Assembly (NCBI RefSeq): GCF_037126465.1
Contig: NC_088209.1
Location: 25,487,146-25,551,145, forward strand
DNA length: 64,000 nucleotides
Source: Ornithodoros turicata
Lineage: Eukaryota > Arthropoda > Arachnida > Ixodida > Argasidae
Direction: 5' to 3'
Of the stretch, positions 45,301 through 56,269 are shown piece by piece. The notes under the pieces are model-generated. The model had not been told where the DNA came from and ran no database searches. It was given only the letters and a program-made list of their open reading frames with translations. Both the position numbers and the translations under genes were made by a program. The first letter of the stretch is position 1. Every line of letters begins with the position of its first letter.

Positions 45301-46626
45301 TCGCGCTTGTCTCTGCCTGTATGTAAGAGGTGGCGGTGGGTGATCCACGCGTACTGTGAAACTCGCACACACGCTGTATAACAACAACGATAACAACAGC
45401 AACGACTTTATTTTGTGACTATGACGCATTATTAACTAAAAATGTGTATAGAGGCAGTGCCGGCGTCTACGGGAGGGCACAGGGCGCTATTGCCCTTCCC
45501 CGGAGCCCACATGAAGGGGCGCCAAAGAAATTCCTTTCTGGTAGGAAGAAGCCTCTCTTGGACGAAGGAGGGGGGGGGGGGGGCAAGTTTCCCGCTTGTC
45601 CCTCCGAAGGCGAAAAGTAGACGTCGCCCCGGGGTATAGGGAACCTTGAAGAGAGAGAGAGAGAGAGAGGTGGAAGTGGTTATAACTTGAGTCGCCTTGC
45701 GCCAGAAAAAAAAGAAAAATTCATTATCATCATCATCATCATCAGCGGTGGATAAAGTGGTCGTCTGGATCCCTGACAACCCGACAAAACCACCGGATTC
45801 GCTCAAAGGTCTCAAAGGTGACGTTAGCAGAGTCTCGAAGTGGCCCTACAAATCTGGCATTAGCTATAAACCTCGAAAGAAACCAAAACACTTACTCGTA
45901 TTCGAGACACGATAATGGATCTACACACGGAGCAAATGAGCAAATTAGGGAGCACTTACACTTGTAGTCCCGTATATATCGCAAGTGACTTCTCACTTTA
46001 GCAACCTAGCCATAAAACATACTCCCCGGCGTTGCAAATAGTACTTATACTTCTCATAAACTTCTTCGCATCTATTTCCGATCGAGCTTAATGATTGCGA
46101 CAATTCATCTACTCCCCAAAACGGGCCACGATTGCTCTTCCCCCCAACCCCTTTCTTTCTTTTACTGTAGCCCTGCACAGGAAACAACCTTTCGGACGAG
46201 AACATCATACGTCATGCTCTAAGTTGCACTTCGTTCAGACATGAACGACCCTCTTTTTCTTTATTTATTTTTTCACTTCCCAGTCTCTTAACTGGCGTAG
46301 TGGTATTGCTTAAAGCTTGCCTTATGAGAAGGGCTGCACTCTTGAAGCAGTTCCTTCCTGTTCCAATTTCCTCTTCCTAGGGTGCTGTTTCAAAATTGGC
46401 TCGTTGGCGGCGAAAATTGGGATGCGCCACTACCATTGTCGAGTCGCAGCGCGCAATTTTTCAGTGCCTTTGTGCGGCTGTTTCCAGGGCCTAGATTAGT
46501 TTCTTCGTCTCATTCCGGACGAGGAGTCGTCGCTTAGCTATGAAGCTCAAGTCTCGTGGCTGTCTAATAGATCTTCACAGTGAAATGTCCTTCCGGCTTT
46601 TTAGTCTGTTGCAGCGTTCAATGCGG
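45301..46626. other. No gene recognised
   Basis: Contains a GA run at 45,650-45,669, a poly(G) near 45,569-45,582, an ATC repeat near 45,725-45,744 and one dispersed repeat listed separately. Confidence 0.4.
45935..46075 (+). repeat. Dispersed TAGTCCC repeat, copy 3
   Basis: GAGCAAATTAGGGAGCACTT, then TTGTAGTCCCGTATAT and ACTCCCCGGCGTTGCAAATA. This is the same order as the 56,270-56,430 copy, including the GAGCAAATT opening. Confidence 0.55.
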
Positions 46627-46960
46627 ATCCGCAATCTTAAAAATGAACTTCACCACACGGCACGCACCTACACTCTTAAAAATGAATTTCACCACATAGC
46701 ACGCTCCTACACTCTTAAAAAGAAACTTCACCACATAGCACCCTCCTAGCCAGCCATGATCTCGAATGATATCGTTATCTGCTCTGATTTGTTGAAAACG
46801 TGAGGCGTACTCCTTTTTTTGTGACAATTATGAACAGCATAGGTGTCACAAAAAAGGCGTACGCCTCCCGTTTTCAACGAATCAGGACAGATAACGATAT
46901 CATTCGAGATCATGGCTGGCTAGGAGCCTGCTATGCGGTGAAGTTTCTTTTTAAGAGTGT
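46627..46960. mobile_element. Palindromic MITE, copy 7, with stacked 5' ends
   Basis: Three successive left ends occur: CTTAAAAATGAACTTCACCA at about 46,635, CACTCTTAAAAATGAATTTC at about 46,672 and CACTCTTAAAAAGAAACTTC at about 46,710. Only the third continues through a full palindrome to TTTTTAAGAGTG at about 46,958. The first two are truncated after about 40 bp at GCACGCACC / GCACGCTCC. Either nested insertions or template switching during replication could produce this. Confidence 0.8.
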
Positions 46961-47170
46961 AGCCAACCATATCATCCCGAGTGACATCATGCTTCTCCCT
47001 GATTCGCTGAAAACGGGGTGCGTACGCCATTTGTGTGGCATTACGCGCCACGTAATTGCCACAAAAATGGCGTAAGCCCCGTTTTCATCAGTCAAGGGAG
47101 AGAACGTTGTCATTCGGGATGATGGTGGGCTAGGAGCGTGCTATGCGGTAAAGCTCTGTTTCTTAGAGTG
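46961..47170. mobile_element. Palindromic MITE, copy 8 (family A)
   Basis: Starts directly after copy 7 with AGCCAACCATATCATCCCGA, lacking the outer left arm. It continues with the GGGGTGCGTACGCCATTTG / AAAATGGCGTAAGCCCC pair and ends GCTATGCGGTAAAGCTCTG, then TTTCTTAGAGTG. Centre of the CCATTTTTGTGG variant. Confidence 0.8.
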
Positions 47171-47423
47171 CGCTTGGAACTTTACCACGTGTTGTATATC
47201 GTCGACTGCCTTCATATAAAGTGCAGTTCCTTCTTGGAGCTTCAAACCCGTTGGTTGTTACATGTTAAAGGATCAGCTCTCCGCCACGACTATAGCAAAA
47301 AAAAAAAAAAAGACGGACGAATGTAGGGTGAAGGGTAGAGATGCGTAGAGGGTGCATGAGTTCGTCGGGGAGAGCAAAGTATTAGATGGGTCGTTGAGTA
47401 CGACCTGCCTTCTGCAAAACAGA
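47171..47423. other. Short unassigned stretch
   Basis: Contains a poly(A) run at 47,300-47,313. Nothing else recognised. Confidence 0.5.
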
Positions 47424-47592
47424 ACTAAAAACTGAACTTCACCACATAACGTGCTCTTAGCCAATCACCTTCCTGAATGACGTCGTTCTGCCCCCTGACT
47501 GGTTAAAAACCCTACCTACATAAGCCTACCCACATTGGTGGCAACGGTTGGCGCACAGCGTGCTCTTCGGTGAACTTCTGTTTTTGGAGTGT
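47424..47592. mobile_element. Palindromic MITE, copy 9 (internally deleted)
   Basis: CTGAACTTCACCACATAACG at the left and GCGTGCTCTTCGGTGAACTT at the right are matching arms. The GGCGTACGCC centre is gone. Length is about 170 bp instead of 250. Confidence 0.7.
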
Positions 47593-47839
47593 ACACTCTT
47601 AAAAATGAACTTGACCGCATAGCACGCTCCTATCCAATCATCACCTCGAATGATAGCCTCATCTGCTCTGATTTGTTGAAAACGGGACGCGTACGCCTTC
47701 TTGTGACTTATGCTGTTCAAAATTGTCACAAAAAGGTCATACGCCAATGATTTCACCAAATCAGGGCAGATAATGATATCATTCGAGATGATGGTTGACT
47801 AGGAGCGTGCTATGCGGTCAAGTTCATTTCTAAGAGTGT
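47593..47839. mobile_element. Palindromic MITE, copy 10 (family A)
   Basis: Starts CACTCTTAAAAATGAACTTG two bases after copy 9 and ends AAGTTCATTTCTAAGAGTG. Central pair GGGACGCGTACGCCTTCTTG / AAAAAGGTCATACGCC. It shares the TA boundary with copy 9, so it probably inserted into or beside that element's end. Confidence 0.8.
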
Positions 47840-48267
47840 AGAGTGCAGCTTTAAAGTGGCACTACAGCGCAAAAAAAATATACTCGCAGAATGCAAGATC
47901 CCGTTACCTTGACAGGAATACAAAAGGAACGGGAACCATCCGTTCCGCACGATTAAACACTTCTTTTTCATTTGTTGTCTGTATCTTTTTCATTTCTTGT
48001 TTCATGGCCCCTGGCAATGAAACTTGCCAATCAGTCATCATTAAAGTAAAGTTGTTATTAAGCGACAAGACACACTAAGACCTTGTTTGATAGATAATGC
48101 GTATACTGTGAGAGATTGTTTATACTTGTCTGAAGGAATAGTACAGAACATCTGGTAATCTCATTTATCTTGGAACAGCTTAAGGGAATGTTTTCGTGGC
48201 ACTGTGATAACTGCATATAAAGTGACAGGGAACATTCATGCTGACTCTTGCTTTCTCCTCTTTGCAG
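47840..48267. other. Probable intronic DNA upstream of an exon
   Basis: No gene recognised. The last 20 bases are pyrimidine-rich and end in TTTGCAG, a good splice acceptor for the next exon. Confidence 0.4.
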
Positions 48268-48333
48268 CATGCCAGTTTTACCCGCTAGGAGAAAACCGGC
48301 GCTTCGAGCGCGTCTCAGAAAATATCAAAGTTG
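48268..48333 (+). CDS. Candidate internal exon 1 of a split gene
   Basis: A 66-nt stretch between a pyrimidine-rich TTTGCAG acceptor and a consensus GTAAGT donor. In the frame that starts after two bases it is open and reads QFYPLGENRRFERVSENIKV after an initial Cys, with one base left over. The next exon candidate on this strand (58,924) begins with two bases that complete that codon as Gly, so the phases agree. The joined product reads like the start of a cadherin-type repeat (SEN-x-x-VG-x-EV-x-x-V). That is only a resemblance, and I cannot name the gene. The remaining exons are not found in this window with confidence. Confidence 0.4.
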
Positions 48334-50871
48334 GTAAGTAAGACTGCTCATTTCTTGCTATTTTTTCTTTTTTCGGTAAATTATTCTCGTCGGATATCTG
48401 TGCGGCGACTTGAACTTCGTTGGACCTTTTCTCCCTTGTATTGGGACACCAAAACGCATAAGAAATCAATAGAAAAGGTGAAAGGAAGCCCCTGCATGAA
48501 CGAAAAAAAAGCTAGTGATTGAAGGAGCACGTGGATTCCTTCAAGTAGTCCTGGTAAAAGTAAATAATAACCGTAAATAAAAAGCTACTGACGCTTACTT
48601 CTGGACATCCACGCAGACGAAATCGTGAAATTTATTTTTTCCCCTATATGCACACCCAAAATCTATCAACCTATTGATAACTCCTGTACGGTACATTCCC
48701 GTACACAATAGACCTTTTAGTGCCTTTATGGTTGTTCCCATGGATAACAGCCATCAGGATGTGCTTTATGTACACCTGCTGTACTCTGAATGAAACAGCC
48801 AGTATGCAGCGTGAAAAAGTTGCATAAGCTGTGACAAAGAAACCTAACAACAGAGAAAGTAATGCTATGGTGAATGATTTTCCGTCTGTATTAGATACTA
48901 TACTTCAATGGCAGACTCTGTAAAATCATGACTCAAGTATGCACACCGAAAATACCGTCAATCATTAACGGCGACTTTAATGCTCTTACGCACTCATTAC
49001 GTTAAATACACCCCTCCCTTCTTTGCCGGCGGAAACTTGTGTGTGTCCGAATGCGAAGCGACGACTCCAATTTGAAAGTCCCACCGCAGATATGAGAGGT
49101 GGAATATCTTGGTTCCCTGAGCGCCCGCGTGTGCATATCCGTATACACGCACGATGAGACGCGCTGTGCGAGCCTGCAGCCGTATTTAAATGAGCTCCTT
49201 TGGAAACATCCAAGGGTGTGCATCTTAATGAGAGCGCGTGCCGAAAGCAGCTCCCCTCAAATTACGGCGTTGTTATCGTCTATCCCCCCGCCGAGCTCCA
49301 TGACGCACAAACTTTGTAGCCAATGTTATCCTGGGGCTCCGACTTGCAGGGCACCGAACGACAAATACTGACAGGTTCGCATTTTCTGCGAGGGTGTAAC
49401 GCAAAGGAATGAGAAATGAATGGGAAGTTTCGATCGCGTACAACACCTTTCCCTCCGACTTTGTTTCAGCGTTTCCCCTTTGAGACACTTTTGATTTTGC
49501 ATCGAGAACTACCACACAGAAGTGGGACGTGGAACAGTGTACGAAAAGATTTCACTTTCAAAGACTCTAAGCCGTGAGCTTGTAATCGTAGCTGCACAAT
49601 TACCGCACGCGGGCCTTCGCTTTACGACGTAATCTGCATCTACGTGATGAGTGTGATGATAAATTTGTTAGGCAAGGGGTATTGTGCCTCCCCTTCTCCG
49701 AGGCATATCCTTACACGTGTAAATTAATGGGTTCCGCAATCTCTTTAGTCGGCCTAACATTCGCTAGTATATAAAATGAGCCTCACCCGTGGCTTTCTTC
49801 TTCGCCTCTTCTGTTCTTTCTTGTAACTGGGGCTGCGAATTTTCGGAGTTTATTTTTGGCATATTCGGAAGTTTTATGTTGTTGTTTTTTGTCGGAGTTG
49901 ATTATTTTCCGAAAATTAAGGCTTTTTCGTCGTTAATTTTTTTTTTTACATCCGAAAGTCGGAGGAAAAAAGCGACGACTGTGGAAGGGCATACCCCCAA
50001 GAAAAGCGCGAATTTGCCTTGCAATAACACCTACTGTTATATAGACTGTTGCATAGTGGATTTCGGCCTAGAGAGCCATCTTTCCTTGTAGCGGGGGGTG
50101 GTAAACCGCAATACGAGGCAGTCTCTACACAAAAGGAAATGAAGAACGATGTCAACCAGTTGTCATGCGGCATGGCTTTTCTTGATCAGTTCGGATGAAT
50201 TTTTTAAAGGTTTTACCGGCGTATGTTTTTCGAGCTGTTCGCATAACTCCGAAAACCCGGAACGAATACAGGGAAGGATATAGCATGCCTACAACGGAAA
50301 GTAACGTCTGTTGGTACATTTCGGTCCCAAACTTCGTTTGCATGTGGCGTTGTAAAAGAAAATGATAAACGTCTTCCGTTTAACACAAACGGTTTATCAA
50401 ATCAGAGAAGGCGAACGCCAAGGTATCAAGAAGATAATAGACGACGTAATCTAGTACTTGGGGTGCGCGATTATTGAATGTGCCTTTCTGGCAGCCAAAG
50501 TGACATGTCGTATTATCCTGATAATTTTGACGCCAGTGAGCGAAAGCCATAGCTCGGGACCGTGCACTATCCACGTTACGCAAACTATTGGCTACAAATC
50601 GTTTCTAAAGGCAAAACAACAGGTTATATAGCAGCGCCGTGCAAAAAAAAAAAAAAAAAAAAAAGACAAAGCAAAGAACGGATAGGGATAATGTTGTAGC
50701 AAAATTGAATAGCAAAAGCACAATAACACGGAAGTGACTAGCATCCAGTGGAAGAGCGATACGCAATTAGGACAGTATCCGTTGAGAGGCATAGCTCCAA
50801 GAAATTTATCTTCCATTATACTACCACGAAATAGTCAACACATCGCTCCACTCCGCGACCTTCAGGTTGTG
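48334..50871. other. No gene recognised (putative intron)
   Basis: If the flanking exon candidates are real, this is part of a 10.6-kb intron. Contains poly(A) at 50,643-50,664 and short frames. The 49,000-49,370 segment is mildly GC-rich but shows no domain. Confidence 0.4.
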
Positions 50872-51528
50872 TCACTTTTTGCGCATCACATACGTGGTCT
50901 GCGATACTCGTATTCCTTCCTGTAAATGGGACACCTTCTGTATGCCGTCGCACATCACTGTCCTGACCTCAAACACGGTCCCCCTCGTAGTGGCTGGCTT
51001 CTGAGCAGCAGCAGCAGCAGCAGCGTTTGTTCCACCTGAAAAAGATGCTGGGGACATCCCGGGTGGTTGTCTCCTATGTCTTCTTCCTATGGTACAGTGG
51101 TGAATCATTCGAAAATCGTTGAGGTCGGCATTGGTGCGCACTCCACCGACGCTTACTCCAACCCTTGTCGTCGGTTTCCTGGCCGTGAAGGGACTGGAGA
51201 GGCGGCATTCCGGGTGAATCTCCCAGGAACGGCGGTGGAAACCTTTGATAATTTCTTCCAGCGTGGAGAAGGGACTAGCCGCCGGCTTGTGGGTCGCCCT
51301 CGCTTGCCCTCGCAACATAGCACACTGGTGGTCGTAATCTTTCCTCTTCGTCACGTCCGACAGGATTTGGTAGGCTTGGCTTACATTGCGAAAGTTCTGC
51401 TCAGCTGTTTCCTTGTCCTCTAGGTTCTTGTCTGGGTGCCAGCGCAGACACAGCTTGCGGTACGCTCGCTTGATCTCCTCTACCGGGGCTGTTCGTGCGA
51501 CGCCGAGGATTTTGTAGTAGTCCAACAT
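50872..51528 (-). CDS. J-domain protein (DNAJB6/B2-like), gene 1
   Basis: An intact, intronless frame of 218 residues starting [15 protein letters not shown]. Residues 1-68 form a complete J domain with the HPD motif at 31-33, which J proteins use to stimulate Hsp70 ATPase. Family knowledge: DNAJB6/B2-type proteins pass unfolded clients to Hsp70 and hold back aggregation. The expected G/F segment with its FREFFG motif is missing; a basic, low-complexity middle follows instead, including a run of alanines. The last 40 residues ([14 protein letters not shown]...) align with the C-terminal conserved domain of the family, though with weaker identity than in the neighbouring gene. It is the most divergent member of a three-gene same-strand cluster, 1.7 kb from the next. 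It is probably cytosolic or nuclear, with no signal peptide or membrane segment. No clear poly(A) signal lies just downstream. Confidence 0.88.
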   Translation of the reverse strand: MLDYYKILGVARTAPVEEIKRAYRKLCLRWHPDKNLEDKETAEQNFRNVSQAYQILSDVTKRKDYDHQCAMLRGQARATHKPAASPFSTLEEIIKGFHRRSWEIHPECRLSSPFTARKPTTRVGVSVGGVRTNADLNDFRMIHHCTIGRRHRRQPPGMSPASFSGGTNAAAAAAAQKPATTRGTVFEVRTVMCDGIQKVSHLQEGIRVSQTTYVMRKK

Positions 51529-51835
51529 GTTAAACGGAGGTCGTGGATGTGCCGAAGGTGCGACTGCGGGAATTTTTGAGTAGGCCGTCGAATTGCTAGC
51601 TGATCAGATTACCATGTTGCTACCATGGAGCTAAGCCCAATCTGTGCCGTGCGAACGGCGCGCCTCGTGTGTGGTGATGATGACGGTGACGGTGAAATAC
51701 TTCGTCCTCTTCTTTTCAATACACCTTGTTCGAACTGTATCCACTGCTGTAACTTCAATGCCATCTTAATTTTCCCCCTTTTATCTTTCCTTTTCCTTTT
51801 TGTCTTTCGTTTTCTGCTACGAAATTCCACCCACC
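51529..51835. other. Upstream region of J-domain gene 1
   Basis: About 300 bp between the gene start and a MITE. No TATA box or other element is convincing. Confidence 0.4.
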
Positions 51836-52129
51836 TTACACTCTACCTCTAAGAAAAAAGGGTGTGAAAAAGTGGTAACTTCTACAGTTGCCACCTAGGT
51901 CAACATCGCGTCTGATAAAGGGTGTGAATGGGTGGCAAAAACAATTATCATATATCCAAATTGCTACAAAAAGGCGTACGCCCCCCTCGCTCACCGACTC
52001 AGAAGCGGTAAGCGGTAAGCGGCTTCGTAGGTAGGAGGTAGAACTTTGCAACCTTTTAGGCGCAACGTATGCGACGACTATTACCTCCTGAAAGGTGTAA
52101 CTACTCCACACTTTTTTCTGAGAGTGTAC
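51836..52129. mobile_element. TA-flanked MITE (family C)
   Basis: Left end TACACTCTACCTCTAAGAAA followed by AAGGGTGTGAAAAAGTGG. The right end is an imperfect inverted copy, CCACACTTTTTTCTGAGAGTG, then TA. An internal AAAAAGGCGTACGCC matches the centre of family A, so this may be a chimera or a distant relative. Confidence 0.65.
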
Positions 52130-52154
52130 GAACATTACGCAGCCATGTGTGTGG

Positions 52155-52395
52155 TGGTGTGGTGTGGTGATGGTGAAAGGGCTCGCAGTTGTCAGCCTCA
52201 CAGAGGTGGGCAACGTCACGACTGATGCCCTGGGGGGATGTGCGTCCTGGGCCGACTTCTAAGGGAACTGTGCTGACATATGTCTGAAAGCGTCTGTGAA
52301 AAACCCAGGAAAAATCCCAGACAGGCCAGCCGGCACCGGGATTCGAACCCGGGTACCTCCCAGTGCGGGTACCCCGCAGCCATGTACCGATAAGT
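52155..52395 (-). repeat. tRNA-derived SINE, near full length
   Basis: On the minus strand a tRNA-like head with a perfect B box (GGTTCGAATCCC) within GTACCCGGGTTCGAATCCCG is followed by a body with CCTGGGTTTTTCACAGACG, TATGTCAGCACAGTTCCC, AAGTCGGCCCAGGACGCACA and GACGTTGCCCACCTCTGTG. It ends near a CACCATCACCAC simple tail. The 3' half matches 7,992-8,127. It might belong to a described tick SINE family such as Ruka, but I cannot check that. Confidence 0.75.
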
Positions 52396-53191
52396 TTCAG
52401 ACGTTACTCTTGTCTTATCGTCTCGGGCGGATCGTGGCTCACTGAACTTAGGACTCCATTTTTCACACCAGGCCTAAAAGCTTCGAGAACCCTGTGCCAG
52501 ACTAGTTCACTTAACTGCCATTTTGTCATGCTTTTGCACACGTCCCGAAATGCTGTTAAACAGAATGCGATTCGCTTCGAGAAACAGCTATGCCGTACTT
52601 CCCGTCTACCCTGGCAATTGCGTGCTCTGGCCTCCCCACTGTATAGTTGCAAACGTTATGTGTACCACTTACGTGCCCTTTGTTAGCACTAAGTCTTCGA
52701 GTAAATGTTATACCTATTGGACTTCGACGTAGCAGACGTCCTCATGACTTTTCCTCACCCACATAGACGCGTGTGAAGGTGCACGTATGTACCAGCTATA
52801 ATTCAATTAACGAAAAAAGCGCGCCTTTACTTGCAATGTTACTACACTAAGTTGTTACACTTGCTATGACATTTTACACTTAGCGGCATCCAACATCCTA
52901 CAACGCCGCCATTCGGAGCCATATGAGCAAGCGTTATTGTGATTGGTATCTTATTCCGGCGCACACTTTATACGGAAACATAGTGCAGACCTGAGGTAAC
53001 ACATAGAGACACACAACACAACCAGACAGAATATACACAATACAAACACATCACGAAGCGTTAGTGTGGTGCAGGTGCATTTTCTTAAATATGACGTTGT
53101 CTAAACAAGTTGCGCGTATGATAGTTTGGGGGCTTGTTTACGAAAGAAGAAAAACACAAAAGACGTTGCGTATTACTAGACCTTCGACTCA
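52396..53191. other. No gene recognised
   Basis: Spacer between J-domain genes 1 and 2. No protein or repeat recognised. Confidence 0.45.
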
Positions 53192-53197
53192 TTTATT
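53192..53197 (-). terminator. Poly(A) signal of J-domain gene 2
   Basis: AATAAA on the minus strand, 18 bases after the TAA stop. This gives a very short predicted 3' untranslated region. Confidence 0.65.
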
Positions 53198-53214
53198 CTC
53201 AGTGAAAATGCGCT

Positions 53215-54264
53215 TTACACGTTCTTCCCCTGCCTCTTGGTACCCTTCGGATTGTCATCTTTTTTGCTCTTGGTCGGGCTGCCTGCTTTGCCCGCGTGAC
53301 CCTTACTTTTATTTGAACGTGCACCCTTGGATGGCGTCTTTGTTCCGGCGACCTTGAGGCTTTGATTTTGATGCAATCCAGGCTTATCGCTTGCCGATTT
53401 TTGAGTTCCAGGGGTCCGGCCCTTCGCGGGAGAACCTTGCTCGTGCGTGCCATACGTAGCCGGAGTTGCGTTTCCACTTGAGGTCGGACGTGCATTGTCC
53501 GTAACGTCTGGAGTCCTCGATCCGGGTGCCCTGACCGGGTTTAACTGTTGGTCTTGTTCGGCCACGATTTCTTGTTGAGCCCCATTTACTGTCTTTGACA
53601 CTAGCTGCCCATCCTCGAAGCACAGGACAGTCTTCACCCCGTCCTGAATGACTGTGCGCGTTTCGATTCGCTTGCCGTTAACGTACCGGATCGACGTCAT
53701 TGTCTGCGTTGGGGCACCGGAGAAAGGCGGGTGTCTTCCTCCGTTCCCTCCACTTTCTCTGCAGCCCCCTTGAAAAAGCATGTCGTCCAGGTCGAAAAGG
53801 TACCCTGGTCTCAGCAGGGTGGCCCATGTCGGTTGGAAGAAAGGAAGCCCACCTGGGATACCCGTCATAACTGTTGTGCCCCTTGGTTGGGAACCGGATC
53901 CTGTCTGGATGTTTCGAAGAAGGTCATGGAAAGGATCGGACGTGCCAAAAAACTCGCGGAACAGCTCCTCGGGGTCACGAAAGGTAAACGCGTACCCTCC
54001 GCCACTGTACCGCGCTGATGTATCGGAATGCTGTGAGTCACGAAAGTCTGAATTCCCGTACACGTCATACTGGCGCCGTTTGCTTTCATCGGAGAGCACT
54101 TCGTAGGCTTCAGAGATGGATTTGAAACGAGACTCAGCCTCTTCCTTGTTGTTTGGATTTTTGTCAGGGTGCCATTTCAGAGCAAGGCGCCTGTATGCCT
54201 TGCGTATGTCCTCTGGCGTCGCGTTCCGGTCAACTTCCAGGACACTGTAATAATCGTCGCCCAT
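53215..54264 (-). CDS. J-domain protein (DNAJB6-like), gene 2
   Basis: Intronless frame of 349 residues if started at [10 protein letters not shown]. An upstream in-frame extension of 29 codons lacks J-domain character, and the chosen ATG matches the usual family start. The J domain covers 1-70 with HPD at 32-34. Then comes a G/F-type segment with [18 protein letters not shown], the hallmark that follows the J domain in DNAJB6/B2 proteins. A C-terminal domain follows near 205-250 ([20 protein letters not shown]). Beyond this the protein carries an unusual tail of about 100 residues, poor in hydrophobics and rich in Lys, Ser, Thr and Gly, ending [10 protein letters not shown]; vertebrate DNAJB6 has nothing I recognise like it. 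The basic tail suggests nuclear or nucleic-acid contact, as an inference only. This member is closest to the ancestral plan of the cluster. Confidence 0.92.
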   Translation of the reverse strand: MGDDYYSVLEVDRNATPEDIRKAYRRLALKWHPDKNPNNKEEAESRFKSISEAYEVLSDESKRRQYDVYGNSDFRDSQHSDTSARYSGGGYAFTFRDPEELFREFFGTSDPFHDLLRNIQTGSGSQPRGTTVMTGIPGGLPFFQPTWATLLRPGYLFDLDDMLFQGGCRESGGNGGRHPPFSGAPTQTMTSIRYVNGKRIETRTVIQDGVKTVLCFEDGQLVSKTVNGAQQEIVAEQDQQLNPVRAPGSRTPDVTDNARPTSSGNATPATYGTHEQGSPAKGRTPGTQKSASDKPGLHQNQSLKVAGTKTPSKGARSNKSKGHAGKAGSPTKSKKDDNPKGTKRQGKNV

Positions 54265-54659
54265 GCCGGAATCCAACCATCTCCTTGTTAAGCACAGAAG
54301 GGTGAGAATATTAACATCTTGTCCAAGATCCGGTTCACGGATCAGGCACAATCTCGAGCAACATGGATCCCCTTAGAACGTGCAATTTTGTTTTTCTTCT
54401 TCTTCCACGACACTGCCTACGCCTTCGTCTGCTGATGGTCTTGCACCAATACTTTTGCCTCTGTTACGAAGCTTGAGTTTCAAACACTGCCTGATTGTCT
54501 GTGATCCTCTAGGACCACTACTGTTTCTGTCTTGACCGAAGCTTTGCTTAACTATTTCCAAACTGCTTGAGCTCCCGCGTTTTTTTTTTTCATATTATTA
54601 TTAATTTATTTCACGTTCGGGATTGGTAGGGCATCATAACAGGAGCACGTCTGTGCAAG
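54265..54659. other. Spacer between J-domain genes 2 and 3
   Basis: About 450 bp between the gene 3 stop and the gene 2 start. A poly(T) tract lies at 54,581-54,590. No extra gene. Confidence 0.5.
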
Positions 54660-54665
54660 TTTATT
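54660..54665 (-). terminator. Poly(A) signal of J-domain gene 3
   Basis: AATAAA on the minus strand, about 55 bases after the TAG stop. Confidence 0.6.
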
Positions 54666-54718
54666 GCCAGATTTTTAGAGGAACCACATGTGAACAATTA
54701 AAAAAAAACATCTTCCAT

Positions 54719-55444
54719 CTACTTTGGCATGCGTCGAAACGTGCTGTGAGTGAGTACCCCGTCTTCATACACATTAACAGTTTCCGTGTTGTTCTCCTTG
54801 ATCACTTCCAAGTCCACTCTCTTTCCCTGAACAACTTTCGTGGACGTTTGACGTTCGTAATCAGACGGAAGGGCCTGCATGGCCTGCTGGGGCGAAGGCT
54901 GGTTTGCGTTGATGACACATTGGCTTCCGGAAGGCACACCGCCGTAGTAGGAAGGGCGGTTGAAATACATGCTCGCTGACCTGGCCATGGTCTCTCTGCT
55001 GAGCCAGTGGCCCTGCGACGGAGGATACCCGTACTGCTGGGCGTAACTGTACGGTCCGTAACCAGGATAAGCATTACCTTCGTGTACCTCTGTCGTAGAA
55101 TACTGACCGCAGGTCTGGTCCGGAATGAAGCAACGGGAGTCTTGTGGGACCGTGTTTCTGTACGCGGGTATGTAGTAGTAGAACGCACGCAAAACTCCCG
55201 AAGTGGTTCTACGAAGTGTTCCCCTACTTAAATCCACGTCATAACGTTGTCGCGAGCAATCGTTTGACAGTACACTGTGTGCCTCGGATATGAGCTTAAA
55301 CATTCGTTCCGCACTGTCCTTGCGTTCCAGGTTCTTGTCTGGGTGGTATTGAAGAGCGAGATTTCTGAAGGCTTTGTTGATTTCGGCTACGGTAGCATTT
55401 CGGGTCACACCCAACACGCTGTAGTAATCATCCGGCTGTGCCAT
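54719..55444 (-). CDS. J-domain protein (DNAJB6/B2-like), gene 3
   Basis: An intact intronless frame of 241 residues starting [18 protein letters not shown]. The J domain spans about 5-73 with HPD at 34-36. The following region has no Gly/Phe segment and no FREFFG motif. Instead it is rich in Tyr, Pro and Gln (for example [20 protein letters not shown]), a composition typical of disordered, self-associating linkers. The last 45 residues ([19 protein letters not shown]...[10 protein letters not shown]) retain the family's C-terminal conserved domain with good similarity. The predicted role is Hsp70 co-chaperone; the replaced linker may change client choice. It is the 5'-most gene of the cluster in the direction of transcription. 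No introns, signal peptide or membrane segment are seen. Confidence 0.9.
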   Translation of the reverse strand: MAQPDDYYSVLGVTRNATVAEINKAFRNLALQYHPDKNLERKDSAERMFKLISEAHSVLSNDCSRQRYDVDLSRGTLRRTTSGVLRAFYYYIPAYRNTVPQDSRCFIPDQTCGQYSTTEVHEGNAYPGYGPYSYAQQYGYPPSQGHWLSRETMARSASMYFNRPSYYGGVPSGSQCVINANQPSPQQAMQALPSDYERQTSTKVVQGKRVDLEVIKENNTETVNVYEDGVLTHSTFRRMPK

Positions 55445-56265
55445 ACCGTGGGACCCAGATGAATTCGTCGTTGTTAGACGACGGTGCTTGTCTCTTCCGG
55501 AGGAGATGGGGATAATTTTAGATGCGGGCCGCTCCTTGGGTTACGCAGGTCCGGCGGAAGGTTCCGGCGCTGTAAACCTCCCCATCAAACTCGCTGAGAA
55601 GCACGATTTTTTTTTACGGCGCTGGAATCACACGAACAAAGGTTCGCATATCGGGCTGCTGCCAGCGGCCCGTGATGAAGTTTGATCACAATGACGATGC
55701 TGCTATCCCAATGGGAACATTTATGCTGGAAGCGTAACTCAAATACCGTGCATGCAAGTCTCATGTGATATGGAAATACCCGACTTATCAGTTTATTTTT
55801 TCGGAAGAATGTCGAAAGCAGAGTTTAGTCTCCAAACACACACACAACAAAGAACTGTAAATGCTGCAGTGCATACAAGTTCTTAGTGAAACAGAGACAA
55901 AAGCAATATAGGGTCTTGTCAAACGACGTATCGAAAAGTTTACAACTCCAACGCCGTCACTGGACAGCTGTATGAGCCACATTGGACCTTCGTAGCGCTT
56001 ACGAAAATCCAACAAGGTCCAGTGCGGGTATGGCGGCGTTTGAGTTATAAGCTCATCCATTACGTGCTTCCCTTCTGTTTTTGTTTCTTGTTTGCTTAGA
56101 TATTTCTAGTACACGTAGACATAGCGCAACGACAGGAGAGTGCGCAAACGTTCCGGAATCGTTTTCACGCTTACAGTCAACTTGCACGACTTTCCCTGTT
56201 TATCCTGCAGGCTTTCTGTTGTGTCACGTCCAACATTATTGCCTTCGACGTCCCAAGAACTCGAG
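55445..56265. other. No gene recognised
   Basis: Upstream of J-domain gene 3. The first 200 bp are GC-rich and may contain its promoter, but no TATA or initiator stands out. Confidence 0.4.
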
Positions 56266-56269
56266 AAAA

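Noticed and set aside
46627..47839. CRISPR-like array of regularly spaced repeats
   Set aside because: Repeats are palindromic transposon copies of unequal spacing and length in a eukaryotic context. There are no short uniform spacers and no cas genes.
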